Origin: Oscillospiraceae bacterium
GTDB lineage: Bacteria > Bacillota > Clostridia > Oscillospirales > Oscillospiraceae
Assembly: GCA_910575695.1 (NCBI GenBank)
Contig: CAJTGJ010000029.1
Coordinates: 1 to 46,380 of the forward strand
Direction of reading: 5' to 3'
Length of the DNA: 46,380 bases
Positions 7,097 to 14,827 of this stretch are shown piece by piece. Every line of letters starts with the position of its first letter. The first letter of the stretch is position 1. The notes below the pieces were generated by a model, which ran no database searches, had not been told where the DNA came from, and saw only the letters and a program-made list of their open reading frames with translations. A program made the translations under genes and the position numbers.

Positions 7097-7783
7097 TTGA
7101 ATCGAAAAGCAAAGAAGGAGCTGCGGGAGCGCCAGTCCACCCGCCAGCTCATGGGCATCAGCCAGCTCACCGAACACGGCGTGAAAACCGCCAAAGGGGA
7201 GCTGGTTTTTTTCATGCTCAGGCCGGATAACCTGTCCGTCCTCTCCCCCGACGGGGTCCGGGCCAGGGTGTCCGCCCTGGCTGACCTCCTGCGCAGCACC
7301 CCCGCCGTGCGGCTCCAGGCCATGGACTCCCGCGAGTCCTTCCAGGCCAACAAGGACTTTTACCAGCGGCGGCTGGAGACAGAGCCGCTCCCCGCTGTCC
7401 GGGACCTGCTGCGGCAGGACGCCGCCCACCTGGACGAGATCCAGGCCGCCACCGCCTCGGCGCGGGAATTTGCCTTGGTGTACCCGGTGGACATCGTCGC
7501 CACAAGCTCCATATCCCTCGCTTCGCCGCAAGCGGCAAAGCTCACTCATTCCGCTGCGGCTCCTCACCCCACGCGAACCGCTTCGCTGGGTTCGCATGGG
7601 GACCCCAGTGGCGCCGCAGACCCGCGGCTCACCGAGAAAAACCTCCGGGACGCCGGATTCCACGTCCGGCTGGCGGACGGCCAGGACGTGAAGCGCATCC
7701 TGGCCGTCTATTACCAGCAGGACGTGACCACGGAGCTGTTCCTCAATTTTGATGGCGAAGGGAGTGTCAATTCCAATGGCTAA
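7097..7783 (+). CDS. VirB4-companion conjugation protein with an in-frame hairpin insert
   Basis: A 228-residue soluble protein starting at TTG 7097, eight bases after GGAAGGAG. ATG starts further upstream would run through the previous gene. It opens with a basic stretch (LNRKAKKELRER) and contains ELVFFMLRPDNLSVLS and a helical middle part. It ends LRDAGFHVRLADGQDVKRILAVYYQQD. Proteins of this form are encoded directly before VirB4 in Tn1549-like elements; their function is not established. Residues about 138-175 (TSSISLASPQAAK...GDPSGAADP) look out of place. They are encoded by a palindromic segment that replaces sequence I would expect between AREFALV and LTEKNLRDAGF. The last eight bases overlap VirB4 (ATGGCTAA). 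Confidence 0.7.
   Translation: MNRKAKKELRERQSTRQLMGISQLTEHGVKTAKGELVFFMLRPDNLSVLSPDGVRARVSALADLLRSTPAVRLQAMDSRESFQANKDFYQRRLETEPLPAVRDLLRQDAAHLDEIQAATASAREFALVYPVDIVATSSISLASPQAAKLTHSAAAPHPTRTASLGSHGDPSGAADPRLTEKNLRDAGFHVRLADGQDVKRILAVYYQQDVTTELFLNFDGEGSVNSNG
7510..7620. repeat. REP-like palindromic insert inside a coding sequence
   Basis: Within the VirB4-companion gene, about 110 bases form closely spaced hairpins. One is 7520-7541 (GCTT-C-GCCGC/GCGGC-A-AAGC, two-base loop). The other is 7567-7601 (arms CCCCA and GCGAACC pairing with GGTTCGC and TGGGG, nine-base loop, one mismatch). The frame stays open, so the encoded protein carries a low-complexity insert. The structure is like a repetitive extragenic palindrome or small MITE. 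Only one copy is visible in this window. Confidence 0.5.
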
Positions 7784-9620
7784 GAAAGCTCAGAAGAAGA
7801 AAAAAGCGGCGGCAAAGCCCGCCGCCGTACCCCAGCCCAAGGATTTCCTGGACATGGTGGCCCCCGCCGCCGTGAAGTTCAACACCGACCACGCCATTGT
7901 GGGCGGCGTGTACCGCACCGTTTTGGCCCTGCGGGGCTACCCCGCCACTACCGAGTCCCTGGCCCTGCTGCGGCACCTGGGCGAGAAAAGCGGGGTGAAT
8001 TTGACCATCTACATCAAGCAGGCCACCGCCGCTGAGGTAAAGCAGATCATCCACAACGCGGACAGCAAAAACCGGCTGGCCCTGAACACCACCAGCGACC
8101 TGCGCCAGAGCGTGACCGCCAGGGCCAACCTTCAGGATGTGGAGCAGATGGTGGCTTCCATGGATCGGAACCGTGAGCCTCTCCTCCACTGCGCCGTATT
8201 CATCGGCCTCACCGCCAGGGATCTGGACAGCCTGCGCACCCTCCGGGACCAGGTCACCGCCGAGCTCATCCGGGCCAAGCTGAGCGCCGATCCCCTCCTG
8301 CTCCGGCAGCGGGAGGGCTTCATGGCCTCCAACCCAGCTGGCTTCAACGCCTTTGGGGCGCAGTATGAACGGGTGCTGCCCGCCAGCTCGGTGGCCAACC
8401 TGTACCCCTTCAACTACTCCGGCAAGACCGATCCCCAGGGCTTCTATGTGGGCCGGGACCGCTACGGCTCCAACATCATCGTGGATCTGGACCGCCGCGC
8501 CGAGGACAAGACCACCGCCAGCGTCCTCATCCTGGGCAATTCCGGCCAGGGCAAGAGCTATCTGCTCAAGCTGCTCCTCTGCAACATTTTGGAGAGCGGC
8601 AAATCCGCCATCTGCCTGGACCCCGAGCACGAGCTCATCGACCTGTGCGCCAATCTGGGCGGGTGCTTCGTGGATCTGATGGACGGGCGGTACCGCATCA
8701 ACCCCCTGGAACCCAAGGCGTGGAGCGTGGACGAGGAGGAGGACGCCGACGCTGGGATCCCCGCCACCTTCCGCCAGAGGACGCTTCTCAGCCAGCACAT
8801 CTCTTTCCTCAAAGACTTTTTCCGTTCCTACAAGGACTTCACCGACGCCCACATCGACACCATCGAACTGATGCTGGAGCGGCTGTACGCCAAGTGGGGG
8901 ATGGATGACAGCACCGATTTCGCCACCCTCGCCTCCGGGCAGTTCCCCATCCTATCCGACCTCTATGACGTGATCGAGGACGCGCACCAGCACTATGAGA
9001 ACGAGTCCAGTCCCCTCTACCCCAAGGAGCTGCTCCGGGAAGTCCTGCTGGGGCTCCACTCCCTGTGCCGGGGCGCGGAGAGCAAGTTCTTCAACGGCCA
9101 CACCAACATCACCTCCAGCCGCTTCCTGGTCTTCGGGGTGAAGGGCTTATTGCAGGCCAGCAAAAATGTGAAGGACGCCATGCTGTTTAACGTGCTGTCC
9201 TTCCTCAGCGACAAGCTCCTCACCGTGGGCAACACGGTAGCCACCCTGGACGAGTTGTATATCTGGCTGTCCAACGTCACCACCATTGAGTACATCCGCA
9301 ACACCCTGAAGCGGGTGCGGAAGAAGGAGTCCGCGCTGATCCTGGCGTCGCAGAATCTGGAGGACTTCGATGTGGACGGCATCCGGGAGCTGACCCGGCC
9401 CCTGTTTGCCATCCCTACCCACCAGTTCCTGTTCAACGCGGGCAGCGTGGACAGGAAATTTTATATGGACAACCTCCAGCTGGAGGGCTCCGAGTATGAG
9501 CTCATCCGCTACCCCCAGCGGGGCGTGTGCCTGTACAAGTGCGGCAACGAGCGGTATCTGCTGGAGGTCCACGCGCCGGAATACAAGGCGAAGCTGTTTG
9601 GAAAGGCGGGCGGGCGATGA
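7776..9620 (+). CDS. VirB4/TraE-family conjugation ATPase
   Basis: A 614-residue cytoplasmic ATPase that would power the type IV secretion channel. Walker A is GNSGQGKS (254-261), followed by the typical AICLDPEHEL strand. Walker B is VATLDELYIW (about 490), and LASQNLEDF follows. ITSSRFLVFGVKGLLQASKN and the ending VCLYKCGNERYLLEVHAPEYKAKLFG are family-typical. The start at ATG 7776 follows GAAGGGAG at good spacing and begins with a lysine/alanine-rich tail. The gene overlaps its companion by eight bases. Together with VirB6-like, PrgI-like, M23 and VirD4 genes it shows that this is a conjugative rather than merely mobilisable element. Confidence 0.95.
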   Translation: MAKKAQKKKKAAAKPAAVPQPKDFLDMVAPAAVKFNTDHAIVGGVYRTVLALRGYPATTESLALLRHLGEKSGVNLTIYIKQATAAEVKQIIHNADSKNRLALNTTSDLRQSVTARANLQDVEQMVASMDRNREPLLHCAVFIGLTARDLDSLRTLRDQVTAELIRAKLSADPLLLRQREGFMASNPAGFNAFGAQYERVLPASSVANLYPFNYSGKTDPQGFYVGRDRYGSNIIVDLDRRAEDKTTASVLILGNSGQGKSYLLKLLLCNILESGKSAICLDPEHELIDLCANLGGCFVDLMDGRYRINPLEPKAWSVDEEEDADAGIPATFRQRTLLSQHISFLKDFFRSYKDFTDAHIDTIELMLERLYAKWGMDDSTDFATLASGQFPILSDLYDVIEDAHQHYENESSPLYPKELLREVLLGLHSLCRGAESKFFNGHTNITSSRFLVFGVKGLLQASKNVKDAMLFNVLSFLSDKLLTVGNTVATLDELYIWLSNVTTIEYIRNTLKRVRKKESALILASQNLEDFDVDGIRELTRPLFAIPTHQFLFNAGSVDRKFYMDNLQLEGSEYELIRYPQRGVCLYKCGNERYLLEVHAPEYKAKLFGKAGGR

Positions 9621-9625
9621 ACCGC

Positions 9626-10210
9626 TTATATTCTTTGGCTAAACAGTCCGTGACGGTTGCAATACCAATATAGTATCCCGCCGCCGCGCAGCGGCATACG
9701 TGTCTCGGCATTTCCTTCCGGGTATAGCTTGACCAACTCAAAACGCCCGGAGGAGGCAAACGCCATAAATGAAATATAGTGCTGTTTGGTCATTTCATGG
9801 GGGATCGACAGAAAAAATTCATCTTCCACCGGCTCAAGCTGCAATACGTGCTCCAAATCAGGTTTCTCAGCCTCCAGCGGCGGCAGAGTGATCCCACAGC
9901 AGGAAATCAGGGCGTTTCCTGACGAGCAGAGGATATTCCCGCAGACCGGACAGACATATAGAGAAACGCGTTTGAGATTTGCGCCCCGATTCTGGTTAAT
10001 GATCTGTTCCCCAGAGAGCAGCTCCGGCACAGAGACGCGGAGCACCTTCGCCAATGGCTCCAAAAGCGAAATGTCTGGCAAGCCCTTGCACGTCTCCCAC
10101 TTCGAGACCGTTTTGTCACTGACGTTAAGCTGTTCTGCCAGCTGCATCTGCGTCATGTGCATATCCTCGCGGAGCTTTCTGATTGTTCCACCTGTAACGT
10201 AATGATCCAT
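9626..10210 (-). CDS. XRE-type regulator fused to a desulfoferrodoxin (superoxide reductase-like) domain
   Basis: A 194-residue fusion. Residues 8-65 are an XRE helix-turn-helix (TQMQLAEQLNVSDKTVSKWE). Residues 85-190 align by motif with desulfoferrodoxin. Cysteines 87, 90, 104 and 105 match the rubredoxin-like iron centre (CxxC then CC). His121, His138, His144, Cys184 and His187 (EHV, HEMTKQH, CNRHG) match the five ligands of the superoxide-reductase iron site. Such a protein could sense superoxide, iron or redox state and change DNA binding; that is inference. It lies between the VirB4 gene and the next conjugation operon, on the opposite strand. A perfect CTGATATCAG palindrome in its upstream region may be its operator. 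Confidence 0.85.
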   Translation of the reverse strand: MDHYVTGGTIRKLREDMHMTQMQLAEQLNVSDKTVSKWETCKGLPDISLLEPLAKVLRVSVPELLSGEQIINQNRGANLKRVSLYVCPVCGNILCSSGNALISCCGITLPPLEAEKPDLEHVLQLEPVEDEFFLSIPHEMTKQHYISFMAFASSGRFELVKLYPEGNAETRMPLRGGGILYWYCNRHGLFSQRI

Positions 10211-10293
10211 AATATCTCACACCTTTCTGATATCAGGATAACTGAAAACCACAAGATTTACAATCTACGAACCGTAGAGAGGAGTCAATAAAC
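10211..10293. promoter_or_regulatory. Divergent control region with two small palindromes
   Basis: This 83-base gap separates the XRE-desulfoferrodoxin gene from the operon starting at 10294. It contains the perfect palindrome CTGATATCAG (10227-10236) and a second inverted repeat TCTACG-aac-CGTAGA (10264-10278). Both are plausible regulator sites. An AGAGGAG near 10278-10285 is the ribosome site of the plus-strand gene. Confidence 0.45.
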
Positions 10294-11721
10294 ATGAAAA
10301 CGATTGAACTGGAGCGGTGGAAGCCCTCCGAAAGTGATCCCCGGAAGCTGGAGTACGCAGGCCAGCGCACAGCGGAGGAAGTATTTGGGGAACTGAAGCA
10401 CCGGCTGGAGGGGCAGGGATATCTGCCCGATGAATACTTTAGCCTGCGCTCTGAATGGGAAGATGGCCGGGAGATCCCCCGTGACGCGGACCTGTTCTGT
10501 ACTGTGGACTATGGCGGGAGCGAGGGCGTGTATGTGGATGTGTACCTCAAGTGGTACGATCAAAAGCAGAAAAAGAGCGTCACCGAGAGCTTCATCGTGG
10601 GCAAGACCCTGGGTGAGAACGGGAACGACCTGGACCGGATGTTCCTCACCGCTTCCGCCATTACCAAGGCGGTTCATGGCGACCACGCCACCCATGCCCG
10701 GTACATGAGGGTCAATGGGCAGGAGGATACAGGCGGCAGAGTGGTGCATCTCAGCCAACAGGAGGAAAAGGTCATCATCCAGGCGCTGGTGGAGCAGCGG
10801 GAGCGGCAGGAGGAGGCCATGTCCCAGACCGAGCAGCTCCTGCGCCGCATGACCGGGGGCATCACCGCTTACATGGACACCGTGGGCCAGCGGCCCCTGC
10901 ATCTCAGCGACTATGACAAGGCGGTGCTTGCCATCCGGGAGGGGGAAATGTCTGCCTTTAAAGAGCTGTGTCCCAAGGTGCTGGCGGAGCATAAGGATGA
11001 TCTGCTGGTTGAAACGGCTGGCCGCCCCGGCGATATAGGAGTCAGAATGATGGCACTGGTGCTGTCCAATGATGTGCGTTTTACGGAAGAAGTTTACCGC
11101 GCCGCCTGCCAGAAAGCGGTCGATATTGGGGATGGGGACAGGGCGCGGCTCCTTCTGGCTGCGGCGGATCACTATGTGGAGGAGCTGTCCCCGTCCTTCC
11201 ACGGTGAGGTGGCCAGCTGCGCCTATATCGACCACCGCCACATTGCGCGGGAGATCGTCAAGCACTGTACCGATGAGCAGATCGCCGCCGCACCGCCGCA
11301 TCTTTTGGAGCTGTTTGCCACAGGGCCGGACTATGAAATGCTGTCTATGCTGGTGGAAAAGGGGATCTCAGGAGGGGACAGCGCGGAGAGGACGCTTCAT
11401 ATGCTGACCTGCGAGGGCCGGAACAGTTGGATCGCGGAGGCGCTTCTGGAAAAGCGGATGTGGGTGGATGTCAACGACTACCGGGCCCTCTACGCCTGTA
11501 TCGAAAACGATGCTATAGCTACGGCAAAGCTCTTGCTGGATCAAGGAATGGATTTGGCTCAGTACAAAGAGTGGGCCAAACGCCAGAGCCACGGCCTTCG
11601 GTGCAATGAGACATTGACCGCGCTGGAGGAGCACTGGAACGAACTCCGCGCACAGGAACTGGAGCCGGAGGAAGAACAGGAAGCCGCCGCGCCGGAGATG
11701 GGAGGGATGAACCTTGGCTGA
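10294..11721 (+). CDS. Element-specific protein with ankyrin-like C-terminal repeats
   Basis: A 475-residue soluble protein without a recognised catalytic motif. The N-terminal third (about 1-130) looks like a compact alpha/beta domain (DADLFCTVDYGG, VYVDVYLKWYD). About 200-430 consist of helix pairs reminiscent of ankyrin or similar repeats (FATGPDYEMLSMLVEKGISGG, WIAEALLEKRMWVDVNDYRALYACIEND, AIATAKLLLDQGMDL). The tail is acidic. AGAGGAG precedes the ATG. It is the first gene of a run of co-directional element genes and its end overlaps the M23 peptidase gene by eight bases. Function unknown. Confidence 0.65.
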   Translation: MKTIELERWKPSESDPRKLEYAGQRTAEEVFGELKHRLEGQGYLPDEYFSLRSEWEDGREIPRDADLFCTVDYGGSEGVYVDVYLKWYDQKQKKSVTESFIVGKTLGENGNDLDRMFLTASAITKAVHGDHATHARYMRVNGQEDTGGRVVHLSQQEEKVIIQALVEQRERQEEAMSQTEQLLRRMTGGITAYMDTVGQRPLHLSDYDKAVLAIREGEMSAFKELCPKVLAEHKDDLLVETAGRPGDIGVRMMALVLSNDVRFTEEVYRAACQKAVDIGDGDRARLLLAAADHYVEELSPSFHGEVASCAYIDHRHIAREIVKHCTDEQIAAAPPHLLELFATGPDYEMLSMLVEKGISGGDSAERTLHMLTCEGRNSWIAEALLEKRMWVDVNDYRALYACIENDAIATAKLLLDQGMDLAQYKEWAKRQSHGLRCNETLTALEEHWNELRAQELEPEEEQEAAAPEMGGMNLG

Positions 11722-12772
11722 TCCCATCCTCGCGGCAAAAGCCGCTGTCACGCTCCTCTCCAACGAAAAGACGCGGAAAGGAATCGGCTGGGCCATTGTC
11801 ATCATCCTCTCCCCCATCATCGTGGCGCTGGCCCTGCTGTGCGTCCTGGGCTCCGGGACCGTGAGCCACAACATCTCCGCCGCCCAGCTCTGCTTCCAGG
11901 ACGGCCCTCTGCCGGACGATATCCCCGCCGAGTACCGGGTGTGCATTGAGGAAATGCGGACCCATTTTGCCGGGCTGGACCAATCCATCGCGGACATCGA
12001 ATCAAATATGGAGAACGGCGGCAGGCTTGATCCCATCCGGGTCAAGGCTGTTTTTTACGCTCTGTATTTCGGCGGCGAGGCCCCGCCTGCCGCTCAATTT
12101 GCCCACTGCTTCGCCGCCAGCGAAATCCGTACCAAAACCGTGACCGAACAAGATGAGAACGGCAATGACGTACAAGTGGAGCAGACCTATACCGTATTCG
12201 TTCCCATTGAGGACATGGCCACCGTGTACGCCAATATCACCGCTTCCCTGGGGATCGAGATCACGGAGGAACAAAAGGCCAACGCGGACAATGTGTACAG
12301 CCTCATCAAGTACGGCTATCCCCTGACGGGCGAGGGCGGCGGCTATGAGGGGGCGGATCTGCCCTATATCGGCGCGGACGGTTTCTGCTCCCCGGTGGGG
12401 GCCAACTGGCGGAGCATCGTCACCTCTGAGTTCGGCGGGCGCATCGACCCCATCAACGGCCAGCGGGACGGCCACACCGGGATGGATCTGGCAGTGCCCA
12501 CCGGCACACCCATCCGGGCGGCGCTGGGCGGCACGGTCAAGACCGCCACATACAATTCCAGCTACGGCAATTATGTGACCATCGACCATGGGAATGGCCT
12601 GGTCACCCTGTATGCCCACAACTCCCGGCTGCTGGTGCGGCCCGGACAGGTCGTGCGGGCTGGGGACGTGGTCTCCATGTCCGGGGCCACCGGGCGGGTG
12701 ACGGGCCCGCACCTCCACTTTGAAGTGAGGGTCAACGGGCAGCGGACGAACCCGCGATACTATTTGCCTTAA
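11714..12772 (+). CDS. M23-family peptidoglycan hydrolase of the conjugation system
   Basis: A 352-residue protein starting at TTG 11714 behind GGGAGG, overlapping the previous stop by eight bases. One membrane anchor lies near residues 24-46 (IGWAIVIILSPIIVALALLCVLG). A spacer follows, and a C-terminal M23 (lysostaphin/LytM-like) zinc peptidase domain starts at about residue 232. The zinc ligands are in HTGMDLAVP (His, Asp) and GPHLHFEV (HxH). It ends with NPRYYLP. Such enzymes open the cell wall for the transfer apparatus, as VirB1-like hydrolases do. A cell-surface location is expected. Confidence 0.9.
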   Translation: MADPILAAKAAVTLLSNEKTRKGIGWAIVIILSPIIVALALLCVLGSGTVSHNISAAQLCFQDGPLPDDIPAEYRVCIEEMRTHFAGLDQSIADIESNMENGGRLDPIRVKAVFYALYFGGEAPPAAQFAHCFAASEIRTKTVTEQDENGNDVQVEQTYTVFVPIEDMATVYANITASLGIEITEEQKANADNVYSLIKYGYPLTGEGGGYEGADLPYIGADGFCSPVGANWRSIVTSEFGGRIDPINGQRDGHTGMDLAVPTGTPIRAALGGTVKTATYNSSYGNYVTIDHGNGLVTLYAHNSRLLVRPGQVVRAGDVVSMSGATGRVTGPHLHFEVRVNGQRTNPRYYLP

Positions 12773-12782
12773 GGAGGCTGCC

Positions 12783-13910
12783 ATGGAACAAAAAATCGAC
12801 CTGTCCCGCACCGCCGGGGAGCTTGCCGCCTACGCCGCCCAGCGGCTGGTGGGATTTGAACAGCACCAGCGGGGCGATTCCTGCCGCCAGCCGGAAACCA
12901 GACATGAGTGGATCCGAGACATCCTGCGGGGTATGGCGGAGGTGTGCGGTGAGGACTGCGTTCCGCTCCTCTCTGCGTTCGACCGGCGGCTGGCGGATGC
13001 CCGAGGCGCTTCCGCTGTGGAGATGCCCGCCCTCAGTCATCAGCGGCATATGGTCCAAAACCTGGGCCGGTACGCCTCGGCCCTGGAGCGCATGGAGGGC
13101 GACCAGCGGCCCCGCTTCCTCCACATCCGGGCTCTGCTGGAGGAGGTCTGTGCCTACCTGCCCTGGGACCCGGAGGCCAACGGGGCCAGAACCGTATGCG
13201 GTCAGGTGTCGGAGCAGCTCGTTCGTGCGGTGGCCCGGCGTCCCATCTGCTTCACCCGCGTCTTGCTGGGCGGCGACCTGGATCCGGGCGGCGCAGAGTT
13301 TGTGCCCGGCCTGGCAGATGATGCGGAGGGTGTGCGGCGCACCCAGGAGTTCCAGCAGCTCACGCTGGGGTATCCGGAGCGGGACGAGTGGCCCGCCCTC
13401 TGCACCGTCTATCTGGGCGGCGGGCAGCGGATGCCAATCAGCACCATAGACGCCGATTGGCTTGATATGCAGCTCATCCGGGAAGAAGGGGATCGTTTTT
13501 TGAAGCGGCCCGAGGTCCGCCCTGCGGGGTGCAAACAGCTGTGCGTCCCTGTCCATGAGCAGATCCGGGTGCTGAAGGTGGAACCGGGCAGGGCGCCGGA
13601 GGAGATCGATATGCCCAACACACTGGACGCATTTCAAGCGGCAGTGGGCGGAGACATCGAGGTACTGGGGCTGGACAGTGACACTGCCCTGATCTGCAGC
13701 GAGGAGGGCAAATTGATGGGACTGCCCCCTAACCGCAGGGTGGGCGGCGATACCATCGCCGGGACGTTCCTCATCGCGGGAGATGCGGACGGCGGGTTCT
13801 GCTCTCTCTCGGACGAGGACGCAGCTTACTACGCCCGGCAATTTGCCCAACCCCTGCCGGTATATGGCAGTCCGGATGAGCCCACACAATGGGTGTTCCA
13901 TGTTTTTTGA
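12783..13910 (+). CDS. Element protein with C-terminal DUF3846-like domain
   Basis: A 375-residue protein behind AAGGAGG. The first about 270 residues are paralogous to the protein at 14828-16066. Both begin with AAYAAQR/TAYAIER-like helices. They share RFTR(V/I)LLGGD, PALCTVY(L/V)G and GDRFL(K/N)(R/E)P at matching distances. The C-terminus (about 280-365: GDIEVLGLDSDTALICSEEG, MGLPPNRRVGGDTIAGTFLIAGDADGGF) matches DUF3846, a domain common in Tn1549-like elements. The molecular role is unknown. It is probably co-transcribed with the M23 gene (ten-base gap). A small hairpin follows (13913-13928). Confidence 0.7.
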   Translation: MEQKIDLSRTAGELAAYAAQRLVGFEQHQRGDSCRQPETRHEWIRDILRGMAEVCGEDCVPLLSAFDRRLADARGASAVEMPALSHQRHMVQNLGRYASALERMEGDQRPRFLHIRALLEEVCAYLPWDPEANGARTVCGQVSEQLVRAVARRPICFTRVLLGGDLDPGGAEFVPGLADDAEGVRRTQEFQQLTLGYPERDEWPALCTVYLGGGQRMPISTIDADWLDMQLIREEGDRFLKRPEVRPAGCKQLCVPVHEQIRVLKVEPGRAPEEIDMPNTLDAFQAAVGGDIEVLGLDSDTALICSEEGKLMGLPPNRRVGGDTIAGTFLIAGDADGGFCSLSDEDAAYYARQFAQPLPVYGSPDEPTQWVFHVF

Positions 13911-13970
13911 TAGGAGGGATGTCCCTCCATCAGCCTGTCAATTTACAACATATTTTTGAGGTGAGACAGC

Positions 13971-14813
13971 ATGAAAATCAGAGCAGCTATGGGCCGTCAG
14001 TGCGACCCTCTTAGGCCGACACAGTATCAGGTGGACAAGGTGGTCGAGCTCCCCAATACCGTATTCGATAATTTCATGATCAAGCCCCTGGGGCGGCATG
14101 ATTTTATCGCGGATAACAGGATCGAACCGCACCAGGGCGATGGCTTTGACCACTGTCTCCTGGTGTTGAGCGATGGGTGCGCGGACGGTGCGCTTATCCA
14201 GTGCGGCGGCGATGGCCGCGCCATGTGCGCCGCCTATGTGGCGGGGGCGCGGGACATCGTGCAGGCCAGGCTGGACCGGGTGGCGGACTTCATCGTCAGC
14301 CAGGGCACACAGCGCACCGCCAGCGGGAGCTGGTTTGTTTACTGCGAGGAGCTGGATGAGAAATTCGCCATCGCCATCCAGGAGGGCAATGGCCTGGACA
14401 CCATGCTGAAGGACACGCTGGAACGCCGCCCGGAGGTGGCCCAGGTGGAAATCGCGCTCCAGCACATTGAAACGGAGTTCCATCCAGAGTTCTGCACCCA
14501 GCTTCGCGGCAGAGATGAGCCGAACATCCGGCTCCGGGACATTCTCCCCCTGCTGACGGACGGCGGTCTGACTTTTTTCACTCACGAGGAGGCGGACACG
14601 TCCGTGCTGGCAGAAAGTCTGCACAGGCTTACTGATTCGGGCCGGGAGGACTACGCCGCCCTGCTCAACGCCAGGGTGGCGGAGATCGCGCCCACCCTGG
14701 AAGGGACAGAGGTGGTGCTCACCGATGTGGCGCCCGAGAAGCTGGCGCGGTTCAACCTGGCGCTGGAAGCGTTCGAGGAGGCGGAGCGGGCCATGGGCGA
14801 TATGACGCCATAG
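13971..14813 (+). CDS. Conserved element protein (DUF6329-like)
   Basis: A 280-residue soluble protein that starts MKIRAAMGRQCDPLRPTQY. The opening MxxxxxxxCDPLRPxxY and the following PHQGDGFDHCLLVLSDG are typical of the DUF6329-type proteins I associate with clostridial conjugative elements. The assignment is from memory and tentative. The second half (about 145-275) is mainly helical and acidic. GAGGTGAG precedes the ATG at good spacing. The gene is 14 bases from the next one. Function unknown; no catalytic motif is visible. Confidence 0.65.
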   Translation: MKIRAAMGRQCDPLRPTQYQVDKVVELPNTVFDNFMIKPLGRHDFIADNRIEPHQGDGFDHCLLVLSDGCADGALIQCGGDGRAMCAAYVAGARDIVQARLDRVADFIVSQGTQRTASGSWFVYCEELDEKFAIAIQEGNGLDTMLKDTLERRPEVAQVEIALQHIETEFHPEFCTQLRGRDEPNIRLRDILPLLTDGGLTFFTHEEADTSVLAESLHRLTDSGREDYAALLNARVAEIAPTLEGTEVVLTDVAPEKLARFNLALEAFEEAERAMGDMTP

Positions 14814-14827
14814 AAGGGGGCGGCGCA

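Noticed and set aside
10285..11301. 338-codon minus-strand frame opposite the ankyrin-like gene
   Set aside because: Composition is Gly/His/Leu/Pro-rich as expected for antisense of GC-rich coding DNA. No ribosome site, and it would collide with the start of a well-supported operon.
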